A stretch of 14,188 nucleotides of DNA from Anaerolineae bacterium. Its GTDB lineage: Bacteria; Chloroflexota; Anaerolineae; 4572-78; J111. The notes under the pieces are model-generated. The model was not told where the DNA came from. It was given only the letters and a program-made list of their open reading frames with translations, and searched no databases. Shown here one piece after another: positions 6,429 to 13,995 of the stretch (position 1 is the stretch's first letter; every line of letters begins with the position of its first letter). The DNA is taken from positions 1 to 14,188 of the forward strand of contig JAHDWA010000137.1 of assembly GCA_023382535.1 (NCBI GenBank), read 5' to 3'. The position numbers and the translations under genes were made by a program.

Positions 6429-8245
6429 TACTCCTCCCCCAACCTTAGCACCGACATAAAGGCTTCCTGCGGAATCTCCACACTGCCGACCATCTTCATC
6501 CGTTTTTTGCCCTTCTTCTGCTTTTCCAGCAGCTTGCGCTTGCGGGTAATATCGCCGCCGTAGCACTTGGCCAGCACGTCTTTGCGCATGGCCTGCACGT
6601 TAGCCCGGCTGATGATCTTTTTACCCACCGCCGCCTGGATCGGCACCACAAACTGCTGGCGGGGGATAACCTCCTTCAGCTTGCTGACCAGCTTCTGGCC
6701 ACGATTGTAACTCTGGTCACGGTGGACGATGACGCTCAAGGCATCCACCGGGTCGCTGTTGACCAGCACATCCAGCTTGACCAGGTCGCTCGGCCGGTAG
6801 CCCTCAAAGCGATAATCCAACGAAGCGTAGCCGCGCGTGGCGCTCTTAAGCTGGTCGTAATAATCCACAATCATTTCCGACAGCGGCAGGAAATATTCCA
6901 TCAGCACCCGTTTTTCGTCCAGGTACTCCATTTTGATAAACTCGCCCCGCCGCCGGGTGGTGATGTCCATAATCGGGCCGATGTAATCGGCCGGGGTAAA
7001 GATGCTGATGTGCATCCACGGCTCGGCAATGGTTTCAATCGTGGTGGGGTCAGGCACGTCGGCCGGGTTGTCAATCAGCATCTTTTCGCCGTTGGTCTTA
7101 ACAATCTCGTACTCCACGCTGGGCGAGGTTGCCAGCAAATCAAGGTCGTACTCCCGCTCCAGCCGTTCCTGGATGATCTCCATATGAAATAAGCCCAAAA
7201 AGCCCACCCGAAAGCCAAACCCCAGCGCCTGGCTCGACTCCGGCTGGTACACCAGCGAGGCGTCGTTGAGTTGCAGCTTTTCCAGCGCATCTTTGAGCAG
7301 GTTGTAATCCTCGGCTTCGGTGGGGTAAAAGCCGGCAAATACCATTGGCTTGATCGGGTTGTAGCCAGGTAAGGGTTTAACGTTCAACGTTGAACGTTCA
7401 ACGTTAAATACGTGAGCTACAGTGTCGCCCACACGCACATCCCGAATCGTTTTTAGACCGGTAGCAACGTAACCCACTTCGCCGGCAGAGAGCTGGTCGG
7501 TGGGCTGCATGCCGGGCCGAAAAAAACCAATCTCCAGCGGCTCAAGCGTCCGCTCCGTCGCCAGGAGTTGAACTGTGTCGCCCTTTTTGAGCTGGCCATC
7601 TACCACCCGGATGTAGGCGATAACGCCTTTGTAAGCATCGTAGTGGCTGTCAAAGATCAGGGCGCGCAGCGGGGCGTCAAACTTGCCCGACGGCGGTGGA
7701 ATGCGCTCCACAATCGCCGCCAGCAGTTCGCTCACACCGGCGCCGGTTTTGGCGCTGACCGGCAGCACGTCGGCCGCATCCAGGCCAATCAGGTCTTCAA
7801 CTTCCTGAGCCACTTCTTCGGGCCGGGCCGAGGCCAGATCAATTTTGTTGACCACCGGCACGATCTCCAATTTGTAATCGAGAGCCAGGTAAAGATTAGC
7901 CAGGGTTTGAGCTTCGATACCCTGGGTCGCGTCTACTACCAGCACCGCGCCTTCACAGGCAGCCAGCGCCCGGCTGACCTCGTAAGTGAAGTCAACGTGA
8001 CCGGGGGTGTCAATTAAGTTCAATTCATAGGTTTGACCATCCGCGGCGGTATACTGCATGCGCACGGCGGAGGCTTTAATAGTCACGCCTTTTTCGCGCT
8101 CCAGGTCCATCCCGTCGAGAACCTGCTCCTGCATGTCCCGGTCGGCGATGGTACCGGTGCTTTGCAGCAAGCGGTCGGCCAGGGTACTTTTGCCGTGGTC
8201 AATGTGAGCAATAATACAAAAGTTTCTAATATGTGTTTGATCCAT
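6428..8245 (-). CDS. lepA: Elongation factor 4 (LepA) translational GTPase
   Basis: LepA/EF4 is a ribosome-associated GTPase linked to translation initiation and elongation quality and to ribosome back-translocation. The 605-aa product has all GTPase motifs: G1 AHIDHGKS (13-20), G3 DTPGH (79-83), G4 NKID (133-136) and G5 SAKTG (164-168), followed by domain II, EF-G-like domains and a basic C-terminus ([29 protein letters not shown] split around 565-590). Overall length is normal, but residues 279-290 ([12 protein letters not shown]) are encoded by an AACGTT repeat array and replace the short, variable stretch before LPGY. The start ATG is family-typical; only a weak GAG precedes it, and a long inverted repeat ends 9 nt upstream. 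It is the first gene of an operon with the M32 peptidase and miaA. Confidence 0.97.
   Translation of the reverse strand: MDQTHIRNFCIIAHIDHGKSTLADRLLQSTGTIADRDMQEQVLDGMDLEREKGVTIKASAVRMQYTAADGQTYELNLIDTPGHVDFTYEVSRALAACEGAVLVVDATQGIEAQTLANLYLALDYKLEIVPVVNKIDLASARPEEVAQEVEDLIGLDAADVLPVSAKTGAGVSELLAAIVERIPPPSGKFDAPLRALIFDSHYDAYKGVIAYIRVVDGQLKKGDTVQLLATERTLEPLEIGFFRPGMQPTDQLSAGEVGYVATGLKTIRDVRVGDTVAHVFNVERSTLNVKPLPGYNPIKPMVFAGFYPTEAEDYNLLKDALEKLQLNDASLVYQPESSQALGFGFRVGFLGLFHMEIIQERLEREYDLDLLATSPSVEYEIVKTNGEKMLIDNPADVPDPTTIETIAEPWMHISIFTPADYIGPIMDITTRRRGEFIKMEYLDEKRVLMEYFLPLSEMIVDYYDQLKSATRGYASLDYRFEGYRPSDLVKLDVLVNSDPVDALSVIVHRDQSYNRGQKLVSKLKEVIPRQQFVVPIQAAVGKKIISRANVQAMRKDVLAKCYGGDITRKRKLLEKQKKGKKRMKMVGSVEIPQEAFMSVLRLGEE
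7376..7408. repeat. (AACGTTN)4 palindromic array inserted in frame in lepA
   Basis: Four AACGTT palindromes sit at 7379-7384, 7386-7391, 7393-7398 and 7400-7405, each separated by one base (C, G, C) so the period is 7 bp. With the flanking TTT and AAA the 33-bp block forms 16-bp arms with a single mismatch around a central G at 7392. On the coding strand it reads as NVERSTLNV within LepA. AACGTT is self-complementary, so the block can pair in many registers. Confidence 0.92.
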
Positions 8246-8254
8246 AACTCGATT

Positions 8255-8326
8255 TCAGATAGGAGTTACGCAGTTCAGGTAACATGAAGCCCTAAACGAC
8301 AGCCCAACGGTGTAACTCATATCAGA
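8255..8326. repeat. 15-bp inverted repeat in the lepA 5' leader
   Basis: TCAGATAGGAGTTAC at 8255-8269 pairs with GTAACTCATATCAGA at 8312-8326 in 13 of 15 positions, with a 42-nt spacer. The 8255 end is only 9 nt before the lepA start codon, so in the lepA mRNA the stem would abut the initiation region. It may be a mobile micro-repeat, an RNA regulatory hairpin, or both. Confidence 0.65.
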
Positions 8327-8349
8327 TTCCAGCTTTCAGATTTTGAAGA

Positions 8350-8379
8350 ATTATACAACAGGGATGACGGATTTCATAA
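8350..8379 (-). promoter_or_regulatory. Possible promoter of the lepA-M32-miaA operon
   Basis: A perfect TATAAT (complement of 8350-8355) is preceded at 18 bp by a weak -35-like TTATGA (complement of 8374-8379). It would give a leader of about 100 nt containing the inverted repeat at 8255-8326. The -10 is strong, the -35 poor. Confidence 0.4.
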
Positions 8380-8380
8380 C

Positions 8381-8398
8381 CCCTACTCCCTACTCCCT
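8381..8398. repeat. Short 7-bp tandem repeat (CCCTACT)
   Basis: Two and a half units of CCCTACT lie in the divergent lepA/PHP intergenic region (8246-8507), just beyond the possible lepA -35. Too short to assign a role. It may be a remnant of a larger tandem array. Confidence 0.6.
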
Positions 8399-8435
8399 GG
8401 AGAAATGATCTAACCATTTCCCTATGTTTTTCTCA

Positions 8436-8463
8436 TTGATTTTCAATGGTCTTATGACATAAT
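8436..8463 (+). promoter_or_regulatory. Probable promoter of the PHP phosphoesterase gene
   Basis: TTGATT (8436-8441) and CATAAT (8458-8463) are separated by 16 bp, and TGA immediately before the -10 makes it an extended -10. It lies 45 bp before the PHP start, which has its own strong AAGGAAAGGGA ribosome site near 8491-8501. Confidence 0.5.
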
Positions 8464-8507
8464 TCAGGCTGAAGAATCAACCTGGACACTTAAGGAAAGG
8501 GATTTCC

Positions 8508-9209
8508 ATGTACAGCAAAGCCGATACCCACCTCCATACTACCTGCAGCGACGGCCTGATGTCGCCCGAAGACACCGTTGAAATTATTGCCAGCCAGACT
8601 GATTTGCGGGTCATCGCCATTACCGATCACGACACGGCGGAAGGCGCTCTGCTGGCGCATGCCTATACCAAGCGCCGGGGACTGCCGCTGGAAGTAATTA
8701 TTGGCCAGGAATTTTCAACACTGGACGGCGACGTGGTCGGCCTATTCTTGAAATCCACCCTGCCCAAGTTCAAAACCGCCGCCCAAGCCATTGACGCTAT
8801 TCACGCCCAGGGCGGGCTGGCCGTAGCCGTTCATCCCTTCAGCCACTGGTCAACCCTCAATTACATGTGCGGCCTGGGCGCAAAAATTTTTGAACTGCCC
8901 CTCGACGGGGTCGAGGTCCGCAACGGCTTTCCGACCAACTTCCTGACCAATCCTTTGACCGAACGGCTCCTGCGCCGGAAAGGCCGGAATCTGGCCGAAC
9001 TGGGCGGCAGTGACTCCCATGTGCCGTTTACCGCCGGTCAAGCCTTTACCTGGTTTGAAGGTAAGACTGCCAGCGATTTGCGCTGGGCCATCGAGAGCGG
9101 TACAACCCGCGTGGGCGGCACCCTCTGGACTCCCCTCAGCCTGGCCCGGATGATCCCGGTTCTCCTGGAGCGGGGATTGCCGCACTACGAACACGTCTAC
9201 TCGGATTAA
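8508..9209 (+). CDS. PHP-domain phosphoesterase
   Basis: A compact 233-aa PHP-fold metallohydrolase, the family that includes 3',5'-nucleoside bisphosphate phosphatases/5'-3' exoribonucleases (RNase AM type), histidinol phosphatases and polymerase PHP domains. The metal-binding pattern is complete: DTHLH (Asp6, His8, His10) with downstream Asp15, TDHD (39-42), Glu68 in GQEFS, His109 in VHPF, and GSDSH (167-171). It lacks any fused domain and has no signal peptide, so it acts in the cytoplasm. The substrate cannot be read from sequence; small nucleotides or short RNA would fit the single-domain group. A strong AAGGAAAGGGA supports the ATG at 8508. Its stop overlaps the stop of the convergent SGNH gene. 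Confidence 0.9.
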   Translation: MYSKADTHLHTTCSDGLMSPEDTVEIIASQTDLRVIAITDHDTAEGALLAHAYTKRRGLPLEVIIGQEFSTLDGDVVGLFLKSTLPKFKTAAQAIDAIHAQGGLAVAVHPFSHWSTLNYMCGLGAKIFELPLDGVEVRNGFPTNFLTNPLTERLLRRKGRNLAELGGSDSHVPFTAGQAFTWFEGKTASDLRWAIESGTTRVGGTLWTPLSLARMIPVLLERGLPHYEHVYSD

Positions 9210-10498
9210 TTCAGGGAACTGCTCAATTCCTGCTGCAAAAACTTGCAGATGGTCTCCGCTGCCAGCCGGTGCCCGGTCACCGTCCAATGACCATCGTGAC
9301 GAAAGTGAAGGGGGGGCGTATTGGGGTCGGCGGCAGCCTGGCGAAAAACGGGCAGCAGGTCCAGGTGAGGAATGTGCTCGGCGGTCAAAAAGTCGTTGAG
9401 CCGCCGGTTGGGCAGTTCCAAATCCAGGCTCAATCCCTGCAAGCCGGGATTAGCCGCCAGCATGCGCTCCCCCTCCAGCGGATAGACCTGCTCCGGCGCG
9501 CCGACAATAACTACGGCTAACGTCGCTCCCCTGCTTTCCACTTCATCCCGCAGCCGTTTGATAATCGCCTCAGTCAAGGTCCAGGCCGCTTCGAATTGAC
9601 CATCAGGCGGGGCCTGGTAGATAAAAAAGTGGACCGGCGTGGTCGGATGGTTTGCCCGGACCACCCCTTCGCCGCCCAGAATGCCGCTGGAACCTAACCT
9701 TTGCACCACGGGCGGAATATCGCGCAGGTAGGGCACGGTCAAGCGGTACAACGCCGACCAGTTCCACAGACCATCGGCCAGCGGGAGAAACAGCGGAGAA
9801 TACTCAGGCTGAGGCTCAGGCTGAGGCTGAGAGTTAGTCACATACTTAGCCTTAGCCTCAGACTCAGCCTCCTCCCGTACCGGCGGTGGATTCAACTCAC
9901 CCATAGACGACAGGCTAAAAAATTCCTTCTGTTGGCTCCCACCCGTGCTGGCAATCTCCAGCGGCCCGTAATTATTGACCGTATCGTTGCGCACAAAAAA
10001 GGCCAGCAGCACGATCTCTGGCTCGTAGCGAAAGCCCTCGGCCACGTAAAAAATCGCCTCCTGGTCGGTCCCCCAGCCGCCAACGCCGCCGTTAATCACT
10101 TCCACCGGCCGGTCCAATAAGTCGGCCAGCAAGCCCTCAAGCTGCTTGTGATAGGTCTGCTCTAGGTTGACTTGCAGCGCCTCGCCAAAAGAGTCGGCCA
10201 GCGACAGAATTCGCAACGCCCCGGTGGGGTTATCATAACCAATCTCGCGGTCGCGCAGGCTGCGCGCATTGATCCGCACCTCGGCCTCAAACTCATTGTA
10301 CTGGCTGTGGAACAGGCCGCCGCTGTAAGGAATGTGCCACCAGCCCAGGAGCGGATGGGGCTGCCAGATAGCCGGATTGGGCTCCGGCGGCGGGGCCAGG
10401 CTGAGCACCCGCACCCCAATTTCCAAAGCCAGCAACGGCAGCAACAACCCCGCTGCAATCAATCCCAGCCGGCCCCCAATTTTACCTAAAGATTTCAA
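9206..10498 (-). CDS. Membrane-anchored SGNH/AlgX-like hydrolase-fold protein
   Basis: A 430-aa protein with one N-terminal hydrophobic helix (about 11-33) after a basic start, so the rest should be outside the cytoplasm. SGNH elements are visible: block I LADSFGE with candidate nucleophile Ser103, block II glycine in NGGVGGWG (136-143), block III Asn171-Asp172 in VRND, and Asp402/His404 in HDGHWTVTGH. The D-x-H-W form recalls the AlgX/AlgJ-type acetyltransferase branch rather than classic GDSL lipases, so acyl transfer to or from a surface glycan is possible but unproven. Block I has Ala in place of the usual Gly of GDS. Residues about 209-234 are a low-complexity EAESEAKAK...QPQPEPQPE insert encoded by a hexanucleotide inverted array. 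The ATG at 10498 gives a proper signal-anchor. A good promoter lies upstream. Confidence 0.85.
   Translation of the reverse strand: MKSLGKIGGRLGLIAAGLLLPLLALEIGVRVLSLAPPPEPNPAIWQPHPLLGWWHIPYSGGLFHSQYNEFEAEVRINARSLRDREIGYDNPTGALRILSLADSFGEALQVNLEQTYHKQLEGLLADLLDRPVEVINGGVGGWGTDQEAIFYVAEGFRYEPEIVLLAFFVRNDTVNNYGPLEIASTGGSQQKEFFSLSSMGELNPPPVREEAESEAKAKYVTNSQPQPEPQPEYSPLFLPLADGLWNWSALYRLTVPYLRDIPPVVQRLGSSGILGGEGVVRANHPTTPVHFFIYQAPPDGQFEAAWTLTEAIIKRLRDEVESRGATLAVVIVGAPEQVYPLEGERMLAANPGLQGLSLDLELPNRRLNDFLTAEHIPHLDLLPVFRQAAADPNTPPLHFRHDGHWTVTGHRLAAETICKFLQQELSSSLN
9802..9871. repeat. Hexanucleotide inverted repeat array inside the SGNH gene
   Basis: On the plus strand about five GGCTGA/GGCTCA-type hexamers (9802-9833) are followed, after an 11-nt spacer, by the complementary series of TTAGCC/TCAGAC/TCAGCC units (9845-9871). 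The whole 70-bp block is an imperfect giant palindrome centred near 9839. It stays in frame and encodes a charged and Pro/Gln-rich loop. CTGAGGCTCAG at 9809-9819 is identical to 4862-4872, the core of the miaA palindrome. Confidence 0.85.
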
Positions 10499-10539
10499 CA
10501 GGCTGCAGTTCCTTTACAGTTCAGGTCGGTATGGTTTGG

Positions 10540-10568
10540 AGTATATCACGCCTATATTATCCTGACAA
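10540..10568 (-). promoter_or_regulatory. Strong sigma70-type promoter of the SGNH gene
   Basis: On the minus strand TTGTCA (complement of 10563-10568) and TATACT (complement of 10540-10545) are separated by exactly 17 bp, each matching 5 of 6 consensus bases, with TGA just before the -10 (extended -10). It lies about 42 bp before the start codon. The rest of the 180-bp gap to the uup stop shows no clear terminator. Confidence 0.65.
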
Positions 10569-10678
10569 TCACCTTGCCAGGCCGATAGCATATTTCAGCA
10601 AAATATTTTCCAGAATGTTCCGTCAAAATCTGATAGACCAAATTGGAGATTAAAAACTTGCAGAGCAGACCGAGAAGT

Positions 10679-12577
10679 TCAGCTAGAGTCCTCACCCCCG
10701 GCTAGTTCCGACAGCTCTAACCAGCGCTCCTCGGCAGTTTCTAACTCGCCTTCAAGGGCCTGCAACTGTTCGGCCAGAGCTTGCAAGCGCACATAGTCAT
10801 GACCACTGCCATTGATCTCGGCCTGGAGGGTAGTTTTCTGCGCCTCCAAAGCCTCAATCCGTACTTCGAGCGTATGCAACTCCTGCTGCTCCTTCCAGGT
10901 CAGCTTGTGGGGACGGGTTTTGTTCTCAACTTTGCCAGCAACAGGTGTTTCGGATCGGCGCTCCGGGGCGCTGCGTGCTTCCTCGGTCCGCAGGCGCTGA
11001 TAGGTCTCGAACGGCGCGGGGTAGCGAGCGCTGACCTGCCCCTGCTCAAAGCTGACCAGAAAATCCACCGTGCGATCCAGAAAATAACGATCATGGCTGG
11101 CCACAACCAGGCTGCCCTGGAAGTGGTCCAGAAACTCCTCCAGTACGGTCAAAGTTTGAATATCAAGGTCGTTAGTTGGTTCGTCTAAGAACAACACGTT
11201 GGGCTGGTGGATGAGCGTATAGAGCAAGTACAGACGGCGGCGTTCGCCACCGCTTAACGTGCCAATATAGGCATACTGTTGGGGTCGAGGAAACAGAAAC
11301 CACTCCAGCATCTGAAATGCACTGATCAGGCTGCCATCCTTGCTGCGAATAAGCGGAGCTTCCTGCTCGATGAAATCAATGACCCGCAGTCGTCCATCCA
11401 GGTTGCTGCTCTGCTGGTCATAGTAACCCAGATGGACCGTCTCGCCCCACTCGACTATGCCGCTATCGGGAGCCACTTTCCCGGCCAGAATATTCAGCAA
11501 CGTGCTCTTACCCGCACCGTTGGGGCCAATAATCCCAATCCGATCCCCCGGCTCAAGCAAAAAATCCACCCTGGCAAAGATCGAGCGACCGTTGAAAGTT
11601 TTGCTCAAGTTGGTGGCCAACAAGACCTTTTTGCCCAGACGACGACCGGCCAGGGCTATGGACACGGTCTGGTCGCCTCGATCATAGTTAAGCTGCTGTA
11701 GTTCTTCCACTCGTTGTTTACGAGCTTTCTGCTTGGTACTGCGGGCTTGCGCCCCTCGCCGCAGCCAGTCCAACTCGCGCCGCAGCAAATTCTGGCGCTT
11801 GAGTTCATCCGCCGCCAAATTCTCCTGACGAACCGCACTTAATTCCAAATAGCGGCTGTAATTACCGGGATAACTGACCAATTGGCGCCGGTCCAACTCC
11901 ACCAGGCGATTGACGATCCGGTCAAGAAAATAGCGATCGTGGGTCACCATCAGCAAAGCTCCGGGCTGGGTGAGCAGGTACGCTTCCAGCCAGGCGATGG
12001 TTTCGGCGTCAAGGTGATTGGTCGGCTCGTCCAGAATCAGCAGATCGGCCCGCTCAATTAAGGCATGGGCCAAGGCCACTCGCTTGCGCTCGCCCCCGCT
12101 CAGGCTGGCAATGGGAGCAGCAAAATTGGTGATTCCGAGACGGGTCAGGACAGCTTTAACCTTAGCTTCAACCGACCAGCCCCCGCTGCGCTCCATCTGG
12201 TCGCTTAGGCTGGTCAGTTGCTCTTGCCAGTAAACACTCCCCGGCTGCTGCTCCAACTGCTGGCTGGCCCACTCGTAATCGCGCAGCAAGCGTATTTGCG
12301 CTGAATCACCTTCAAATAGCTGAGCCAGCACCGTCAGGGAGTCATTCAACACCGGTTCCTGAGACAAATATTGGATTTTTATGTCACCCCGGGCCACAAT
12401 ACTACCGGTATCCGGCGCTTCTAGCCCAGCTAACAGGCGTAAAAAGGTGCTTTTACCGCTGCCATTAATTCCGATCAAACCGATACGGTCGCCTTCGTTG
12501 ATTTGTAGACCGACCTGATCAAGCAGAAGGCGTTCGCTATATTGTTTAGAAATATTTTCCAGGGTGATTAAACTCAT
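10679..12577 (-). CDS. uup: ABC-F family ATPase, Uup type
   Basis: A 632-aa soluble protein with two ABC ATPase domains and no membrane segments, the ABC-F design used by ribosome-associated factors. Domain 1: Walker A GINGSGKST (36-44), signature LSGGERKR (159-166), Walker B LDEPTNHLD (182-190). An interdomain linker rich in Arg, Lys and Gln (about 245-300) fits the P-site tRNA interaction motif. Domain 2: GPNGAGKST (351-359), LSGGERRR (441-448), LDEPTNDLD (464-472). A C-terminal coiled coil (about 562-625, starting KLTWKEQQELHTLE) is typical of Uup. Uup is linked to ribosome function and to suppression of precise transposon excision; antibiotic-resistance ABC-F proteins share the fold but usually lack this tail. 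A GTG start at 12610 is possible, but the ATG at 12577 matches the family start; its ribosome site is weak. Confidence 0.92.
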   Translation of the reverse strand: MSLITLENISKQYSERLLLDQVGLQINEGDRIGLIGINGSGKSTFLRLLAGLEAPDTGSIVARGDIKIQYLSQEPVLNDSLTVLAQLFEGDSAQIRLLRDYEWASQQLEQQPGSVYWQEQLTSLSDQMERSGGWSVEAKVKAVLTRLGITNFAAPIASLSGGERKRVALAHALIERADLLILDEPTNHLDAETIAWLEAYLLTQPGALLMVTHDRYFLDRIVNRLVELDRRQLVSYPGNYSRYLELSAVRQENLAADELKRQNLLRRELDWLRRGAQARSTKQKARKQRVEELQQLNYDRGDQTVSIALAGRRLGKKVLLATNLSKTFNGRSIFARVDFLLEPGDRIGIIGPNGAGKSTLLNILAGKVAPDSGIVEWGETVHLGYYDQQSSNLDGRLRVIDFIEQEAPLIRSKDGSLISAFQMLEWFLFPRPQQYAYIGTLSGGERRRLYLLYTLIHQPNVLFLDEPTNDLDIQTLTVLEEFLDHFQGSLVVASHDRYFLDRTVDFLVSFEQGQVSARYPAPFETYQRLRTEEARSAPERRSETPVAGKVENKTRPHKLTWKEQQELHTLEVRIEALEAQKTTLQAEINGSGHDYVRLQALAEQLQALEGELETAEERWLELSELAGGEDSS

Positions 12578-12592
12578 AACCAGAGTGTAACC

Positions 12593-12613
12593 ACAAAGGG
12601 CCAAAGACACAAA
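12593..12613. repeat. Degenerate CAAAG repeat just upstream of uup
   Basis: CAAAG units occur at 12594-12598 and 12602-12606, followed by ACACAAA (12607-12613). The segment resembles a CACAAAG-type interspersed motif I recall from environmental genomes (from memory, not searched). It covers the region that a longer GTG-started uup would have to use as coding sequence. Confidence 0.35.
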
Positions 12614-12733
12614 CTGAAAAAAGGTCGTTTTTTGCTGCTTCTACTTTCCAGCGCCGGGTGCGGGGGCAAATCGAGATGTTAAAACAGCCAGTACTTTGGG
12701 TGTGATTACATAAAGTAAGGTTCGGGACAATTC

Positions 12734-12763
12734 TTGGTATATCAGCCCAAAATGTTCTATAAT
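12734..12763 (+). promoter_or_regulatory. Probable promoter of the Ser/Thr kinase gene
   Basis: TTGGTA (12734-12739) and a perfect TATAAT (12758-12763) are spaced by 18 bp, 35 bp before the kinase start. GGAGAGAAGG (12788-12797) provides the ribosome binding site. No convincing promoter for the divergent uup was found in the 221-bp gap. Confidence 0.55.
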
Positions 12764-12798
12764 AGCAGTGTCGCCTTATTTTTCCCTGGAGAGAAGGT

Positions 12799-13962
12799 AT
12801 GAGTTCTGATTCGATCATCGGCCGCAATTTTGCTAATTTCCGGGTTTTGCGCCATCTCGGGCACGGGGGTATGGCCGACGTTTATTACGGCTATGATGTC
12901 AAACTGGAGCGACCGGTGGCGATCAAGGTGCTTGATACCCGCTATCGGAATGACTCGGCCTGGGCCAAACGGTTTGTCCGCGAGGCCCGCGCCATCGCCC
13001 TCTGGCGGCACGAGAATATCATTCAGGTCTATTATGCCGGCGATGAGGATGGTTTCTCCTACTTTGTGATGGAATACATTGATGGGAAAGATTTGGCGAC
13101 CATGCTCAGCCGCTACCGGGCCAGACGCAAATTGATCCCGCCCGACGAAGTCATTCGTATTGGGCGGGCGGTGGCCAATGCCCTGGACTACGCCCACCAA
13201 AAAGGTGTAGTCCACCGGGATGTCAAACCATCAAACGTCATGGTGGCCAAGGATGGCCGGGTGGTGTTGATGGATTTTGGCCTGGCCCTGGATATGACCG
13301 AAGGTTCTGTCGGCGAGGTCTTTGGCAGCGCCAACTATATCTCCCCCGAGCAGGCCCGCAACTCTGCCGAGGCTGTGCCCCAGTCTGACCTGTACTCGCT
13401 GGGGGTGGTGCTCTATGAGATGCTGGTCGGCCAGCTACCGTTTGATGACCCTTCCTTCACGACGGTGGCCATCCAGCACATTACCATGCCGCCGCCCCCA
13501 CCCCGGCAGCTCAATCCGGAGCTGAGCGAGGCGAGCGAGGCAGTTTTGCTCAAAGCGCTGCACAAGTCGCCGGAGAAGCGGTATAAGAGTGCCGGTCAGC
13601 TTGTTGATGCGCTGGAAAAAACTCTGCTGTCGTCGTCTACCCCGGCTGCCACCTCGTCCAAGCGCCCGGCGGCGCCCGCTCCGGCCAAACCAGCAGCAAA
13701 CTCGTCACCTTCCAGAACAAAACGAGCCGCAACCTCGGCCACAACTTCGGCCGGACCACAGACCGACCCGGCCCCCTCCTCAGCCAAGCGCCCGTCTTTA
13801 ACCAAGCGGACAGCTACATCCCCGGAGAAACAGCCAACCGGCTCACCGCCGGCTCCAACTGAACCCTCGGAATTTACCTACCAACGACTGGCCCTGGTCG
13901 TAGGCGGCTTGATTCTTTTGATTGTGATCCTGGTGCTGGTGATCTGGCTGCTCAGTGCTTAG
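12799..13962 (+). CDS. Membrane-anchored Hanks-type Ser/Thr protein kinase (PknB-like)
   Basis: A 387-aa eukaryotic-like kinase. The catalytic domain (about 14-275) is complete: glycine loop GHGGMADVY (21-29), Lys43 in VAIKV, catalytic HRDVKPSN (139-146), DFG (159-161), SPEQA (182-186) in place of APE, and Asp197 in the F helix. The activation loop (about 162-181) is short with Thr168 and Ser170 as possible phosphosites. A Ser/Thr/Pro/Ala-rich basic linker (about 278-358) with repeated KR-containing patches leads to one hydrophobic helix (about 364-385) ending two residues before the C-terminus. There is therefore no external PASTA, WD40 or other sensor domain, unlike classic PknB. The kinase should sit on the inner face of the membrane with input from partner proteins. 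The start is supported by a strong ribosome site. Confidence 0.94.
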   Translation: MSSDSIIGRNFANFRVLRHLGHGGMADVYYGYDVKLERPVAIKVLDTRYRNDSAWAKRFVREARAIALWRHENIIQVYYAGDEDGFSYFVMEYIDGKDLATMLSRYRARRKLIPPDEVIRIGRAVANALDYAHQKGVVHRDVKPSNVMVAKDGRVVLMDFGLALDMTEGSVGEVFGSANYISPEQARNSAEAVPQSDLYSLGVVLYEMLVGQLPFDDPSFTTVAIQHITMPPPPPRQLNPELSEASEAVLLKALHKSPEKRYKSAGQLVDALEKTLLSSSTPAATSSKRPAAPAPAKPAANSSPSRTKRAATSATTSAGPQTDPAPSSAKRPSLTKRTATSPEKQPTGSPPAPTEPSEFTYQRLALVVGGLILLIVILVLVIWLLSA

Positions 13963-13995
13963 GACCGGCCGCCACGTTTTATGGTTAGATGCTCT

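Noticed and set aside
8381..8398. CCCTACT repeat as a CRISPR-like or iteron array
   Set aside because: Only two and a half 7-bp units, with no spacers, no cas or replication gene nearby.
10601..12562. Identical 13-mer AAATATTTTCCAG at 10601-10613 and 12550-12562, flanking uup like direct repeats
   Set aside because: About one such AT-rich 13-mer pair is expected by chance in a window of this size, one copy is coding for conserved Uup residues (LENIS), and there are no other insertion signs.
12578..12610. GTG-started N-terminal extension of uup
   Set aside because: The extra 11 residues lie in a CAAAG-type repeat, no ribosome site precedes them, and ABC-F proteins typically begin at the MSLITLENIS-like start.
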